From NCBI GenBank assembly GCA_910583795.1, contig CAJTZQ010000083.1, positions 1 through 13,628 of the forward strand: 13,628 nt of DNA, given 5' to 3'. Below are positions 6,871 to 13,628 of this stretch, one piece after another. Under the pieces are notes generated by a model that had not been told where the DNA came from, did no database searches, and saw only the letters and a program-made list of their open reading frames with translations. The DNA is from an uncultured Muribaculaceae bacterium. Its GTDB lineage: Bacteria; Bacteroidota; Bacteroidia; Bacteroidales; Muribaculaceae. Each line of letters starts with the position of its first letter. Positions within the stretch are counted from its first letter, which is position 1. The position numbers and the translations under genes are program-made.

Positions 6871-9327
6871 TCAGAGGGGGGTTGTTGGGTAGAGTGCTTC
6901 CCACCAGGTCGGGTCGTCTTTTAGATAGCGTGAGAACCATGCGAAGATTGTGTCTTGCCATTTTATACGCTTGTCGTAGTCTACGATGTGATGGTCCTGA
7001 TCTGCCACCGCAACGAATGCCGTGGGACGCCCCAACAGCTTTAGTGCCGTGAACATCTGGATACTTTCGCCTACAGGCACGTTGTTGTCGGCGTCACCGT
7101 GTAAGAACAGAAGCGGCGTATGGATCTTGTCGGCATTGTAGAGCGGGCTCTGTTTCACAAAGAGGTCGGGATGGCTCCATGGATATGAATTAGCCATTGA
7201 TACCTCGCTGTAGGAATATCCCCAGTAGCCTTCACCCCAATAACTTGTGTGGTCGCTGATTCCGGCATGAGAAATGGCTGCGGCGAAGATGTCGGTCACT
7301 GTCTGGAGATACTGGGTCATAAACCCGCCGTATGACGCACCGATACATCCGATTTTCTTGTCGTTGACATAAGGGTGTTCCTGACAGAATTTTTTGGTGC
7401 CTTCGATGATATCCTGAGCCACCCCCTCGCCTGCGGTGTTTACGTGGCGGGAAGCGAACTCCTGTCCGAAACCGGTGGCGCCGCTCGGTTCGATCACGTA
7501 TACCACATAACCCTGTGCTGCGTATGCATTATGTGGATAACGGCTCTCGAAGTTACGGCTTGTAGGACTGCAACCGCCATAGTAGTTGACTATCATAGGA
7601 TATTTCTTTGAAGCGTCGAAATCCGGCGGGAGATAGAAACGTCCGCAGATTGTGTCGCCACGGGAGTTGACAAAATCCCATGCCTCACACTTGCCCAACT
7701 GAACGTCGGAGAGAAGATTCTCTTTCGGGGTGGCGAGCTTTGAAGAACGGAGAGTTTTTGTGTCGAGAACGTAAAGAGACGAAGGAGAGGATGCGCTTTC
7801 GCCGAACCATGCGATATTTCTGCCTGAGTTAGCTACCGTGAATCCGTTCACCACTTCTTCCGGAAGATTGATCTTTTCAAATTTGCCGTTGTTGGGATTG
7901 AGGCGGAAAAGATTTTTGCAGTCACGGTCTTCGGCGGTGAGATATATCATGCCGTCTGCCGCACTCCAGGAGAATTTTTCTACAGAAGGGTGGAAGCCTT
8001 TGGTGACGGGATTAATCTTCCCATTGGCGAGATCTATGATATATAGCTGATTGTCGGTCATGCTCGGTGTTCTTCCTTCAGGAACGTTCTTGCCTATTCC
8101 GTCGAGAGCCTCCGGAGTGCCGGAAACAATCACTTTGGAAGCATCGGGCGAAAATTTGGCGACCGCGACAAATCCGTCAGCCTTCACGATTGTGTCAGCC
8201 TTCATAGTGTTGAGGTCAAGGCAATAGAGCGACGTTATGGTTGTAGGGCGACGTTCAAGACGGCTTTGTGAAGAGGAGATAAGGAGTTTGCGGGAATCGG
8301 CGGAAATATCGTTTATAAAGACATTGCGGTTGCCGAATGTGAGCGGGCGTATCACTCCTGTCGCGATATCCATGATTGAGAGTGAGGCACGGTTACGCCA
8401 ACCGGGCTGACGGTCTTCCGGCTGAATCACCTCGTAGACACCGCCGGTCTCCTTTCTTCCCTCCTGATATGAGGTTAAGATAAGCGATTTCTCATCGGGA
8501 GTCACTATAAATGATACATCTTCGGGTGCGTTTGCAACAATCACCTGTTCGGCACCGGTAGTTGCATCAACTGCCACAAGTTCTGTGCCGTCTACTGTGG
8601 AGCGTTTGAAGCAGTAGCGTGAGCCGTTAGGCAACCAGGAGATATATTCGGAACGCTCGGCAACGGTCTTTCCGTCGGGAATGGATGTAATTTTGTTGGT
8701 ATATACGGATTTACCGCCGCGACGTGTAGTGGCGTAATATGTGATGAGGTATTTGCCGTCAGGGGAGATAGATATGTTGGAGATAGCCGTGCCGTGTAGC
8801 ACATCTTCGAGGGTGAACCGGCGTTTGCCATCCTCACGGAGAGTCATTCCGGCATCGTTATCGGCTTTGATGGATACTTGAAGCTGTCCGTTATTGTCGG
8901 AAGGTGATGAAAGATAGCGCACCACCACATTGTGTGTTGCAGGACGGAGAGTCAGCCTGTTGCCGTCAATCTTTTTTCCGTCGACATAAACGGTGTAGTT
9001 TTTTACCCCTTCCACTTCAAGTTCAGGGGTGGCGTATGCACTGTTTTCGAAATTAAACGAAAGCATGTGGATAGCCTGCGATGAATGTCCGGGAGCCGCA
9101 GATCCGTTAAACGGGGTAGCCTTCATCCCTTTAAGGGAAATTTTTGAAGGTGCATTGTTAAGGGATGTCTCGACAAACTTTTTCCCGTTCACGTCGACAG
9201 AATCGATCATGAGCGGAGCGGACAACGGAAAAGGTCCGTAATAGTTGAAGCTCCCCACTTTAAGTTCGTCTGCCGACATGGTGCCCACGGCAAGTGCCGC
9301 CAGACTTAATGCGAATAGTTTCTTCAT
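6871..9327 (-). CDS. Secreted S9 family serine peptidase (prolyl oligopeptidase/acylaminoacyl-peptidase type)
   Basis: Exported peptidase acting on short peptides, probably in the periplasm; 818 residues from the ATG at 9327. A TTG 27 bases upstream is in frame but lies on the promoter box. The signal peptide is MKKLFALSLAALAVGTMSA. An extra N-terminal beta-rich domain (about 20-165, including VKNYTVYVDGKKIDGN) is followed by a beta-propeller (about 170-530, with repeats such as ISISPDGKYLI and AKFSPDASKVIV) and an alpha/beta-hydrolase domain (about 555-818). The catalytic triad is visible: Ser665 in GASYGGFM, Asp747 in HGDADNNVP and His779 in DQDHHI. The hydrolase motifs look closer to the S9C group than to classical dipeptidyl peptidase IV (GWSYGG). 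Cleavage specificity is not predictable here. It is a single gene convergent with the GH51 operon and divergent from the porin operon, with no functional link to either visible. Confidence 0.9.
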   Translation of the reverse strand: MKKLFALSLAALAVGTMSADELKVGSFNYYGPFPLSAPLMIDSVDVNGKKFVETSLNNAPSKISLKGMKATPFNGSAAPGHSSQAIHMLSFNFENSAYATPELEVEGVKNYTVYVDGKKIDGNRLTLRPATHNVVVRYLSSPSDNNGQLQVSIKADNDAGMTLREDGKRRFTLEDVLHGTAISNISISPDGKYLITYYATTRRGGKSVYTNKITSIPDGKTVAERSEYISWLPNGSRYCFKRSTVDGTELVAVDATTGAEQVIVANAPEDVSFIVTPDEKSLILTSYQEGRKETGGVYEVIQPEDRQPGWRNRASLSIMDIATGVIRPLTFGNRNVFINDISADSRKLLISSSQSRLERRPTTITSLYCLDLNTMKADTIVKADGFVAVAKFSPDASKVIVSGTPEALDGIGKNVPEGRTPSMTDNQLYIIDLANGKINPVTKGFHPSVEKFSWSAADGMIYLTAEDRDCKNLFRLNPNNGKFEKINLPEEVVNGFTVANSGRNIAWFGESASSPSSLYVLDTKTLRSSKLATPKENLLSDVQLGKCEAWDFVNSRGDTICGRFYLPPDFDASKKYPMIVNYYGGCSPTSRNFESRYPHNAYAAQGYVVYVIEPSGATGFGQEFASRHVNTAGEGVAQDIIEGTKKFCQEHPYVNDKKIGCIGASYGGFMTQYLQTVTDIFAAAISHAGISDHTSYWGEGYWGYSYSEVSMANSYPWSHPDLFVKQSPLYNADKIHTPLLFLHGDADNNVPVGESIQMFTALKLLGRPTAFVAVADQDHHIVDYDKRIKWQDTIFAWFSRYLKDDPTWWEALYPTTPL

Positions 9328-9351
9328 AATGTTAGAAATTGGTTGAAAGTG

Positions 9352-9359
9352 CAAATATA
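9352..9359 (-). promoter_or_regulatory. -7 box of the S9 peptidase gene
   Basis: On the minus strand, TATATTTG (9359-9352) matches TAnnTTTG exactly, 25 bases before the ATG at 9327. No good TTTG -33 box is present 19-21 bases upstream, so the promoter may be weak or need an activator. The short leader leaves little room for leader regulation. Confidence 0.5.
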
Positions 9360-9493
9360 ACCAAATTATTCGGTTCCACTATTGTAATTGTTGTGGAATT
9401 CACCCATGGGAATATAATGTCAGCGAGAATATTTTAACAAATTTTTAATTATTTATAGGTAATGGAGGGGATTATTTTACCAATTTGTGTGTA

Positions 9494-9524
9494 TTTCGAG
9501 GTCTTTGGGGAGGTAGTAATTTTG
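9494..9524 (+). promoter_or_regulatory. Promoter of the porin-imelysin-DHOR operon
   Basis: TAATTTTG (9517-9524) is an exact TAnnTTTG -7 box, and TTTC (9494-9497) lies 19 bases upstream as a near -33 box. The predicted start is near 9530, giving a leader of about 16 bases before the ATG at 9547. The rest of the 219-base gap upstream is AT-rich. It contains an 8-base palindrome, CCCATGGG (9403-9410), but no convincing Fur-like 19-bp dyad. Confidence 0.55.
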
Positions 9525-9546
9525 CGGTGTCAAAAAACATCAAGAA

Positions 9547-10866
9547 ATGAAAATCAAACGAACCTCACTTTTACGCACTCTTCTGTCGGTCGCACTCGGA
9601 GGAGCAGCTGTCTCGGCCGGAGCTCAGCAACTCGCAGATACCACGGGATATAATAAATTCCGTTTTGGAAGTTATGGGGAGGCGGTTGCCTCTTTCAAAG
9701 ATTACGGTATCAACCGTTTCCAGAAAGAAGGATCTACGAAAGATCATCGCAACACTATAGCTATCCCACGTTTTACGATCGGATTTGATTATAAATTCAC
9801 TCCGAAGTGGGTTCTCGGGGCAGAGATAGAGTTTGAAGCCGGAGGCACAGGCACGGCAGTTGAACTTGAGAACAATGAGAACGGGGAATATGAGACAGAG
9901 ATTGAAAAAGGTGGAGAGGTGGCGCTTGAACAGCTTCACATCACAAGGCTTATCATTCCGGAATTTAATGTGCGTGTAGGACATCAGGTAGTGCCCGTGG
10001 GACTTACGAATCCCCATCACGAACCTATAAATTTCTTTGGGACTATTCGTCCGGAGAGCCAGACTGTAATAATGCCCTCCACATGGCATGAGACGGGTCT
10101 TACCATATTTGGTACGTTCGGGCGAGGATATGCCACATTCGATTATGAAGCTATGGTGGTGACCGGCTTGAATGCCAACGGATTTGACCGTGACACCTGG
10201 ATTGCCTCGGGCAAACAGGGATTTTTTGAGGCAGACAATTTCACTTCGCCGGGTTATGTGGCACGCATAGACTGGCGTGGAGTCCAGGGATTGCGTACCG
10301 GTGTGTCGTTCTACTATTGCCGCAACGCCGGTTCAAATTCCGACAAATCTCAGACTTATTCCTCCTACGGCAGAATTCCGGTGGAGATAGTGACATGGGA
10401 TGCACAATACCGTAATAAATGGCTTACGGCACGTGCTGATCTCACATACGGACATATCGGCAATACTAAAGCGGTCAATGAACGTAACAACCGCCTTCCA
10501 AACGCTTCTCCTTACAGCCGTCTGACTCCTGTGGCTAAAAATGCGCTCAGCTATGGTGCGGAAATAGGCTTCAATTTCGGCAAGGTGTTCGGTATTCCGA
10601 AATGTCCGGTATTAATGCCGTTTACCCGTTATGAATATTTCAATCCCCAGAAATCTGTGGCAAAACCATATACTGCCGACAGGCGTCTGGAAGTAAGCAA
10701 GTGGGTGGTCGGGTTTGATTGGTTTGCATTGCCCAATCTTGTGGTTAAGGCAGATTATTCCACCCGTCAGATAGGGACGCAGAAGGTGTTTGGAAAAGGG
10801 AACTACAACAGCGAGAATGAATTTTCGATAGGTATTGCCTATATAGGATGGTTCTTCAAAAGGTAA
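9547..10866 (+). CDS. Outer-membrane porin, OprO/OprP-like (Porin_O_P type)
   Basis: Predicted beta-barrel channel of 439 residues. A signal peptide ending in AVSAGAQ (about 1-27) is followed by alternating amphipathic strands with aromatic girdles, for example FRFGSYGEAVASF, RFTIGFDYKFTPKWVLGAEIEFEAGG, LEQLHITRLIIPEFNVRVGHQVVPVG, GYVARIDWRGVQGLRTGVSFYYC and FSIGIAYIGWFF at the C-terminus. The stretch INFFGTIRPESQTVIMPSTWHETGL is typical of the Porin_O_P-like proteins found in Bacteroidetes. It is the first gene of an operon with an imelysin-like lipoprotein and a di-haem lipoprotein (77-base gap to the next gene, same strand). In this setting it more likely passes a metal or another small ligand than phosphate, but that is inferred from neighbours only. 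Barrel strand number was not computed. Confidence 0.8.
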   Translation: MKIKRTSLLRTLLSVALGGAAVSAGAQQLADTTGYNKFRFGSYGEAVASFKDYGINRFQKEGSTKDHRNTIAIPRFTIGFDYKFTPKWVLGAEIEFEAGGTGTAVELENNENGEYETEIEKGGEVALEQLHITRLIIPEFNVRVGHQVVPVGLTNPHHEPINFFGTIRPESQTVIMPSTWHETGLTIFGTFGRGYATFDYEAMVVTGLNANGFDRDTWIASGKQGFFEADNFTSPGYVARIDWRGVQGLRTGVSFYYCRNAGSNSDKSQTYSSYGRIPVEIVTWDAQYRNKWLTARADLTYGHIGNTKAVNERNNRLPNASPYSRLTPVAKNALSYGAEIGFNFGKVFGIPKCPVLMPFTRYEYFNPQKSVAKPYTADRRLEVSKWVVGFDWFALPNLVVKADYSTRQIGTQKVFGKGNYNSENEFSIGIAYIGWFFKR

Positions 10867-10943
10867 AACCATCAAAAACAATGGCTTTATTTAAAATATA
10901 AAAATCATTATAAAATTTGAATCATAAATAAAATATCATAACA

Positions 10944-12125
10944 ATGAAAAGATTTAATTTCAAAACAGCATCGCTTCTGTGTGGAAGCGCACTCCTGATT
11001 TCGGCAGCCCTCTCATCTTGTGGCGGCGACAATAATGAACCTGATCCAAATAAGCCTGGTGAGGAGGAAGTGGATTCAAAGAATCTTGATTATTCTTCAG
11101 ACAATGCTGACGGCTGGCACAATTATTCTGTAAGAGTTGCCGAACTCCTTGCACGCGATTCAGAGGAGCTCTGCAATTCATGGAACGTTTCTTATGACGG
11201 TGGCGAATCATATGCCAACATCTTCCGCAGTGCCAATTCATCGGCTTATCCGAACTATGTGAGCTGCATTGAAGAGATCATCGATGGTTGCCGCGATATT
11301 GCCGGAGAGGTGGGCGACGCAAAGATCGGAGATCCATACGACCTTTATGTGCAAGGTAAAAGAGAGGAAGCACTCTATGCTGTGGAATCATGGTATAGCT
11401 GGCACTCCCGCGATGACTACGCAAACAATATTCTTTCTATCCGAAATTCTTATCTTGGCTCACTTGACGGCAACGTCAATGCAAAATCTATTTCAGCCCT
11501 TGTAAACGATATAGATAAGGATCTGGACAACACTACAAAGACATTCATAGAGAACGCAAGGAAAGCGATCATAGATATTCCCCAGCCTTTCCGCAACCAT
11601 ATCAATTCTATGGAGGCGCTTGCGGCGCAGACGGCATGTGGCGAACTCGAAAACCATCTTGAGAACACACTTAAGGCATTTTTCCAGAATCTTCCGGCAT
11701 CTCACGACGACCAACTCAAAGAGATTGTCGGGAACTATGTCGACAACGTGGTTCTTCCCACCTACGGCATGCTGAAAGAGCGTAACAACACTCTTCTCCA
11801 GGCGGTGAAAGATCTTGCATCAAGCCGCGACAACGCCGCCTTTGAAAAGGCATGTCAGGCATGGCTTTCAGCACGCGAGCCGTGGGAGGAAAGCGAGGCA
11901 TTCCTGTTCGGCCCCGTGGATGCGCTTGGTCTCGACCCGAATATGGACAGCTGGCCCCTTGATCAGGATGCTATCGTAAACCACTTGAAGAGCGGCAATT
12001 TCAACGATCTCAACTGGGGAGACGGTGATGATGACGACAAAATTGAGGCGGCACAGAATATCCGTGGGTTCCACACTTTGGAATTCCTTCTTTTCAAAGA
12101 CGGACAGCCACGTAAAGTAAATTGA
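10944..12125 (+). CDS. Imelysin-like (M75 superfamily) lipoprotein, circularly permuted type
   Basis: Outer-membrane lipoprotein of 393 residues, probably metal-binding and involved in iron uptake; the superfamily is no longer thought to be a peptidase. The signal peptide has a lipobox (LSSC, Cys26), followed by an acidic linker (GGDNNEPDPNKPGEEE). The body is almost wholly helical. The hallmark motif GFHTLE (GxHxxE) is at 375-380, only 13 residues from the end. The segment that normally opens a canonical imelysin domain (VLPTYGMLKERNNTLLQAV, then AREPWEESEAFLFGPVD and DSWPLD) lies at about 268-340. Two helical regions before it (about 55-250) would be the half that canonical members carry after the motif. 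This order matches the circularly permuted Bacteroides imelysins known from crystal structures. The next gene starts seven bases downstream and encodes a di-haem lipoprotein. Confidence 0.88.
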   Translation: MKRFNFKTASLLCGSALLISAALSSCGGDNNEPDPNKPGEEEVDSKNLDYSSDNADGWHNYSVRVAELLARDSEELCNSWNVSYDGGESYANIFRSANSSAYPNYVSCIEEIIDGCRDIAGEVGDAKIGDPYDLYVQGKREEALYAVESWYSWHSRDDYANNILSIRNSYLGSLDGNVNAKSISALVNDIDKDLDNTTKTFIENARKAIIDIPQPFRNHINSMEALAAQTACGELENHLENTLKAFFQNLPASHDDQLKEIVGNYVDNVVLPTYGMLKERNNTLLQAVKDLASSRDNAAFEKACQAWLSAREPWEESEAFLFGPVDALGLDPNMDSWPLDQDAIVNHLKSGNFNDLNWGDGDDDDKIEAAQNIRGFHTLEFLLFKDGQPRKVN

Positions 12126-12132
12126 GGCTCAG

Positions 12133-13557
12133 ATGAAAAAACTGTGGTCTGCAGCAATAATATTATCAACCATCCTCCCCTCATGTGAGGAGGATGGTCT
12201 TGATGTACTTGATGTTGAAATTCCCGCCGGATATGAATTGTCGGCGGGAACTGCGTCGCTTTTTGTAAACTCGTCGAAAGCGTTTGATACGCCCGCTGAC
12301 TGGGTTAGCGGAACTTATAACTCCCGCTTCAACCGTGGTGACAAGCTTTATGACGACATGCGCACAAGTTCCAATGGATATGGGGGCGGCCTCGGACCGG
12401 TATATGCCGGATATTCGTGCGGAAGCTGCCATAGCAATGCGGGAAGAACGAAACCTGCCGGATGGGCAGATCATGGGTCGGGATCCTACGGCTTTTCTTC
12501 CGCGCTGGTATACGTCACACGAAAGAACGGGGCATTCTTCCAAGGATACGGACGTGTGTTGCATGATCAGTCGATCTATGGAGTGACCCCGGAAGGAAAG
12601 TTTCATGTGGACTGGGACTATCAGACATTCTCTTTTCCTGACGGAGAAACTTATGAGCTTGCAAAGCCTAACTATAAAATCACAGACTGGTATCTCGGCG
12701 ATATTTCTCCGGATGATCTTTTCTGCACCGTCAGAATTCCGTTGCGCCACGTAGGATTAGGGCAAATGATGGCTTTGGATCCTATCGAAATCGAGGCTCT
12801 TGCCAGGAAAAGCAATTATCCGGAATATGGAATTTCGGGGAGATGCAATTATGTGGTGGAACGCGGGGTGAAAATGCTCGGCGTCTCAGGCAACAAGGCG
12901 CAACACGCTGATCTGACAGTTGAACTTGGATTTTCGAGCGACATGGGTGTCACCAACAGCCGATATCCTGAAGAGATCTGCCAGGGACAACATCAGATGA
13001 CTCAGGGTTCCATGATGGGTCTGCTTTACGACAAGCTGGATGTCTCGACCGAAGATATGGAGAATGTGGATCTTTATATGCAGTGTCTGGGAGTGCCGGC
13101 ACGCAGGGATGTCAACGATCCTGTGGTGCAAATGGGCGAACAGAAATTTTATGAGGCGAAATGTCATCTCTGCCATGTCACTACACTCCACACAAAATCT
13201 ACAGGCTCCGTATTGCTCAACGGCACACGTTTGCCCTGGCTGGGAGGTCAGACGATTCATCCCTATAGCGATTTTCTTCTCCACGACATGGGCTCGGAAA
13301 TTATGGGGGTAGGTCTTAACGACAACTACGTGTCGGGTCTTGCAATGGGTAATGAATGGCGCACCACTCCCCTATGGGGTATAGGACTTCAGGAGAAGGT
13401 GAACGGGCATACCTACTTCCTGCATGACGGCAGGGCACGAAATTTCGTGGAGGCTATCATGTGGCATGGAGGTGAGGGCGAGGCTTCCAAGAACCTGTTC
13501 AAAAAGATGAGCAAGACCGAACGCGACGCTCTCGTGCGATTCCTGCAATCGCTTTAA
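12133..13557 (+). CDS. Di-haem c-type cytochrome/oxidoreductase lipoprotein (DHOR, DUF1111 type)
   Basis: Exported di-haem protein of 474 residues, related to the MauG/cytochrome-c peroxidase-like di-haem oxidoreductase family. The signal peptide ends in a lipobox (LPSC, Cys18), and acidic residues follow at once (CEEDGLD), suggesting an outer-membrane and possibly surface-exposed lipoprotein. Two haem c sites are visible: CGSCH (96-100) and CHLCH (344-348). Family signatures are present: FNRGDKLYDD (about 66-75), LRHVGLGQMMALDPIEIEAL (about 204-223), LLHDMG (382-387), WRTTPLWGIG (409-418) and FLHDGRARNFVEAIMWHGGEGEA (about 429-451). Haem attachment requires a cytochrome c maturation system elsewhere in the genome. 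It starts seven bases after the imelysin gene, so the pair is translationally close. The electron partner and substrate are unknown; participation in metal redox or peroxide handling is inferred from the neighbours. Confidence 0.92.
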   Translation: MKKLWSAAIILSTILPSCEEDGLDVLDVEIPAGYELSAGTASLFVNSSKAFDTPADWVSGTYNSRFNRGDKLYDDMRTSSNGYGGGLGPVYAGYSCGSCHSNAGRTKPAGWADHGSGSYGFSSALVYVTRKNGAFFQGYGRVLHDQSIYGVTPEGKFHVDWDYQTFSFPDGETYELAKPNYKITDWYLGDISPDDLFCTVRIPLRHVGLGQMMALDPIEIEALARKSNYPEYGISGRCNYVVERGVKMLGVSGNKAQHADLTVELGFSSDMGVTNSRYPEEICQGQHQMTQGSMMGLLYDKLDVSTEDMENVDLYMQCLGVPARRDVNDPVVQMGEQKFYEAKCHLCHVTTLHTKSTGSVLLNGTRLPWLGGQTIHPYSDFLLHDMGSEIMGVGLNDNYVSGLAMGNEWRTTPLWGIGLQEKVNGHTYFLHDGRARNFVEAIMWHGGEGEASKNLFKKMSKTERDALVRFLQSL

Positions 13558-13608
13558 GTCAATGATCAATTAGCAATTAAGTAGTCACTAAAAATTAATG
13601 TACATATG

Positions 13609-13625
13609 TTGGCATGTTTTTTGCA
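13609..13625 (+). promoter_or_regulatory. Candidate sigma-54 (RpoN) -24/-12 promoter
   Basis: TTGGCATGTTTTTTGCA matches the sigma-54 consensus YTGGCACGRNNNTTGCW at all but two positions. The invariant GG (13611-13612) and GC (13623-13624) are separated by exactly ten bases. It lies about 50 bases beyond the DHOR stop codon and points right, so it should drive a gene just outside the window. No enhancer-binding site can be recognised in the 70 bases available. Confidence 0.65.
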
Positions 13626-13628
13626 TAT

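Noticed and set aside
9403..9410. CCCATGGG palindrome upstream of the porin operon, considered as an operator
   Set aside because: Eight bases with poor extension of the dyad (an extra base on one side). It sits more than 80 bases from the -33 box, so it is too weak to call.
9360..9546. Search for a Fur-like box before the porin operon
   Set aside because: No stretch resembles the 19-bp GATAATGATWATCATTATC pattern, so iron regulation is not supported directly by sequence.
10866..10888. Weak hairpin between the porin and imelysin genes (AAACCAT pairing with ATGG-C-TTT)
   Set aside because: An AT-rich stem with a bulge and an eight-base loop is too unstable to call a terminator, though it could cause mild attenuation.
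10911..10919. Possible internal promoter TAAAATTTG before the imelysin gene
   Set aside because: It has three instead of two bases between TA and TTTG and no -33 box at the right distance; AT-rich chance is likely.

Overview
The window looks like chromosomal DNA of a gut Bacteroidales bacterium, possibly the family Muribaculaceae; genus and species cannot be told from sequence alone. Support: promoters of the Bacteroidetes type (TAnnTTTG at -7), start codons without Shine-Dalgarno sequences, lipoproteins with acidic residues right after the lipobox cysteine, GH51 arabinofuranosidases, a TPR/LuxR-type regulator, and a porin-imelysin-dihaem protein cluster. There are eight confident protein genes, no RNA genes, and no sign of insertion sequences or CRISPR. 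No gap between genes exceeds about 220 bases.

Layout. (1) 1-72 may hold the edge of another regulator gene on the minus strand (weak). (2) 73-1722, minus: a signal-peptide, TPR, transmembrane, coiled-coil and LuxR-like HTH regulator. (3) 1793-2989, minus: an MFS permease. Between these two lies a telomere-like heptamer repeat. (4) 3230-5209 and 5216-6757, plus: two secreted GH51 alpha-L-arabinofuranosidases of different architecture, six bases apart. They are read divergently from the MFS gene, and an 18-bp dyad sits midway between the two -33 boxes. (5) 6817-6855: a terminator hairpin shared by convergent genes. (6) 6871-9327, minus: a secreted S9 serine peptidase with an extra N-terminal domain. 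(7) 9547-13557, plus: an operon of an outer-membrane porin, an imelysin-like lipoprotein and a di-haem (two CxxCH) lipoprotein. (8) At the right edge, a near-consensus sigma-54 promoter points out of the window.

How the parts work together (inference). The MFS permease and the GH51 pair look like a small arabinose side-chain module without SusC/SusD genes: the enzymes release arabinose from arabinan or arabinoxylan fragments, and the permease may move the sugar or a related compound. The porin-imelysin-DHOR operon resembles in logic the EfeUOB iron system (an M75 protein plus a haem enzyme plus a membrane route). It is the most interesting part of the window: its imelysin has the GxHxxE motif at the extreme C-terminus, as expected of the circularly permuted Bacteroides form, and both lipoproteins may be displayed on the cell surface.
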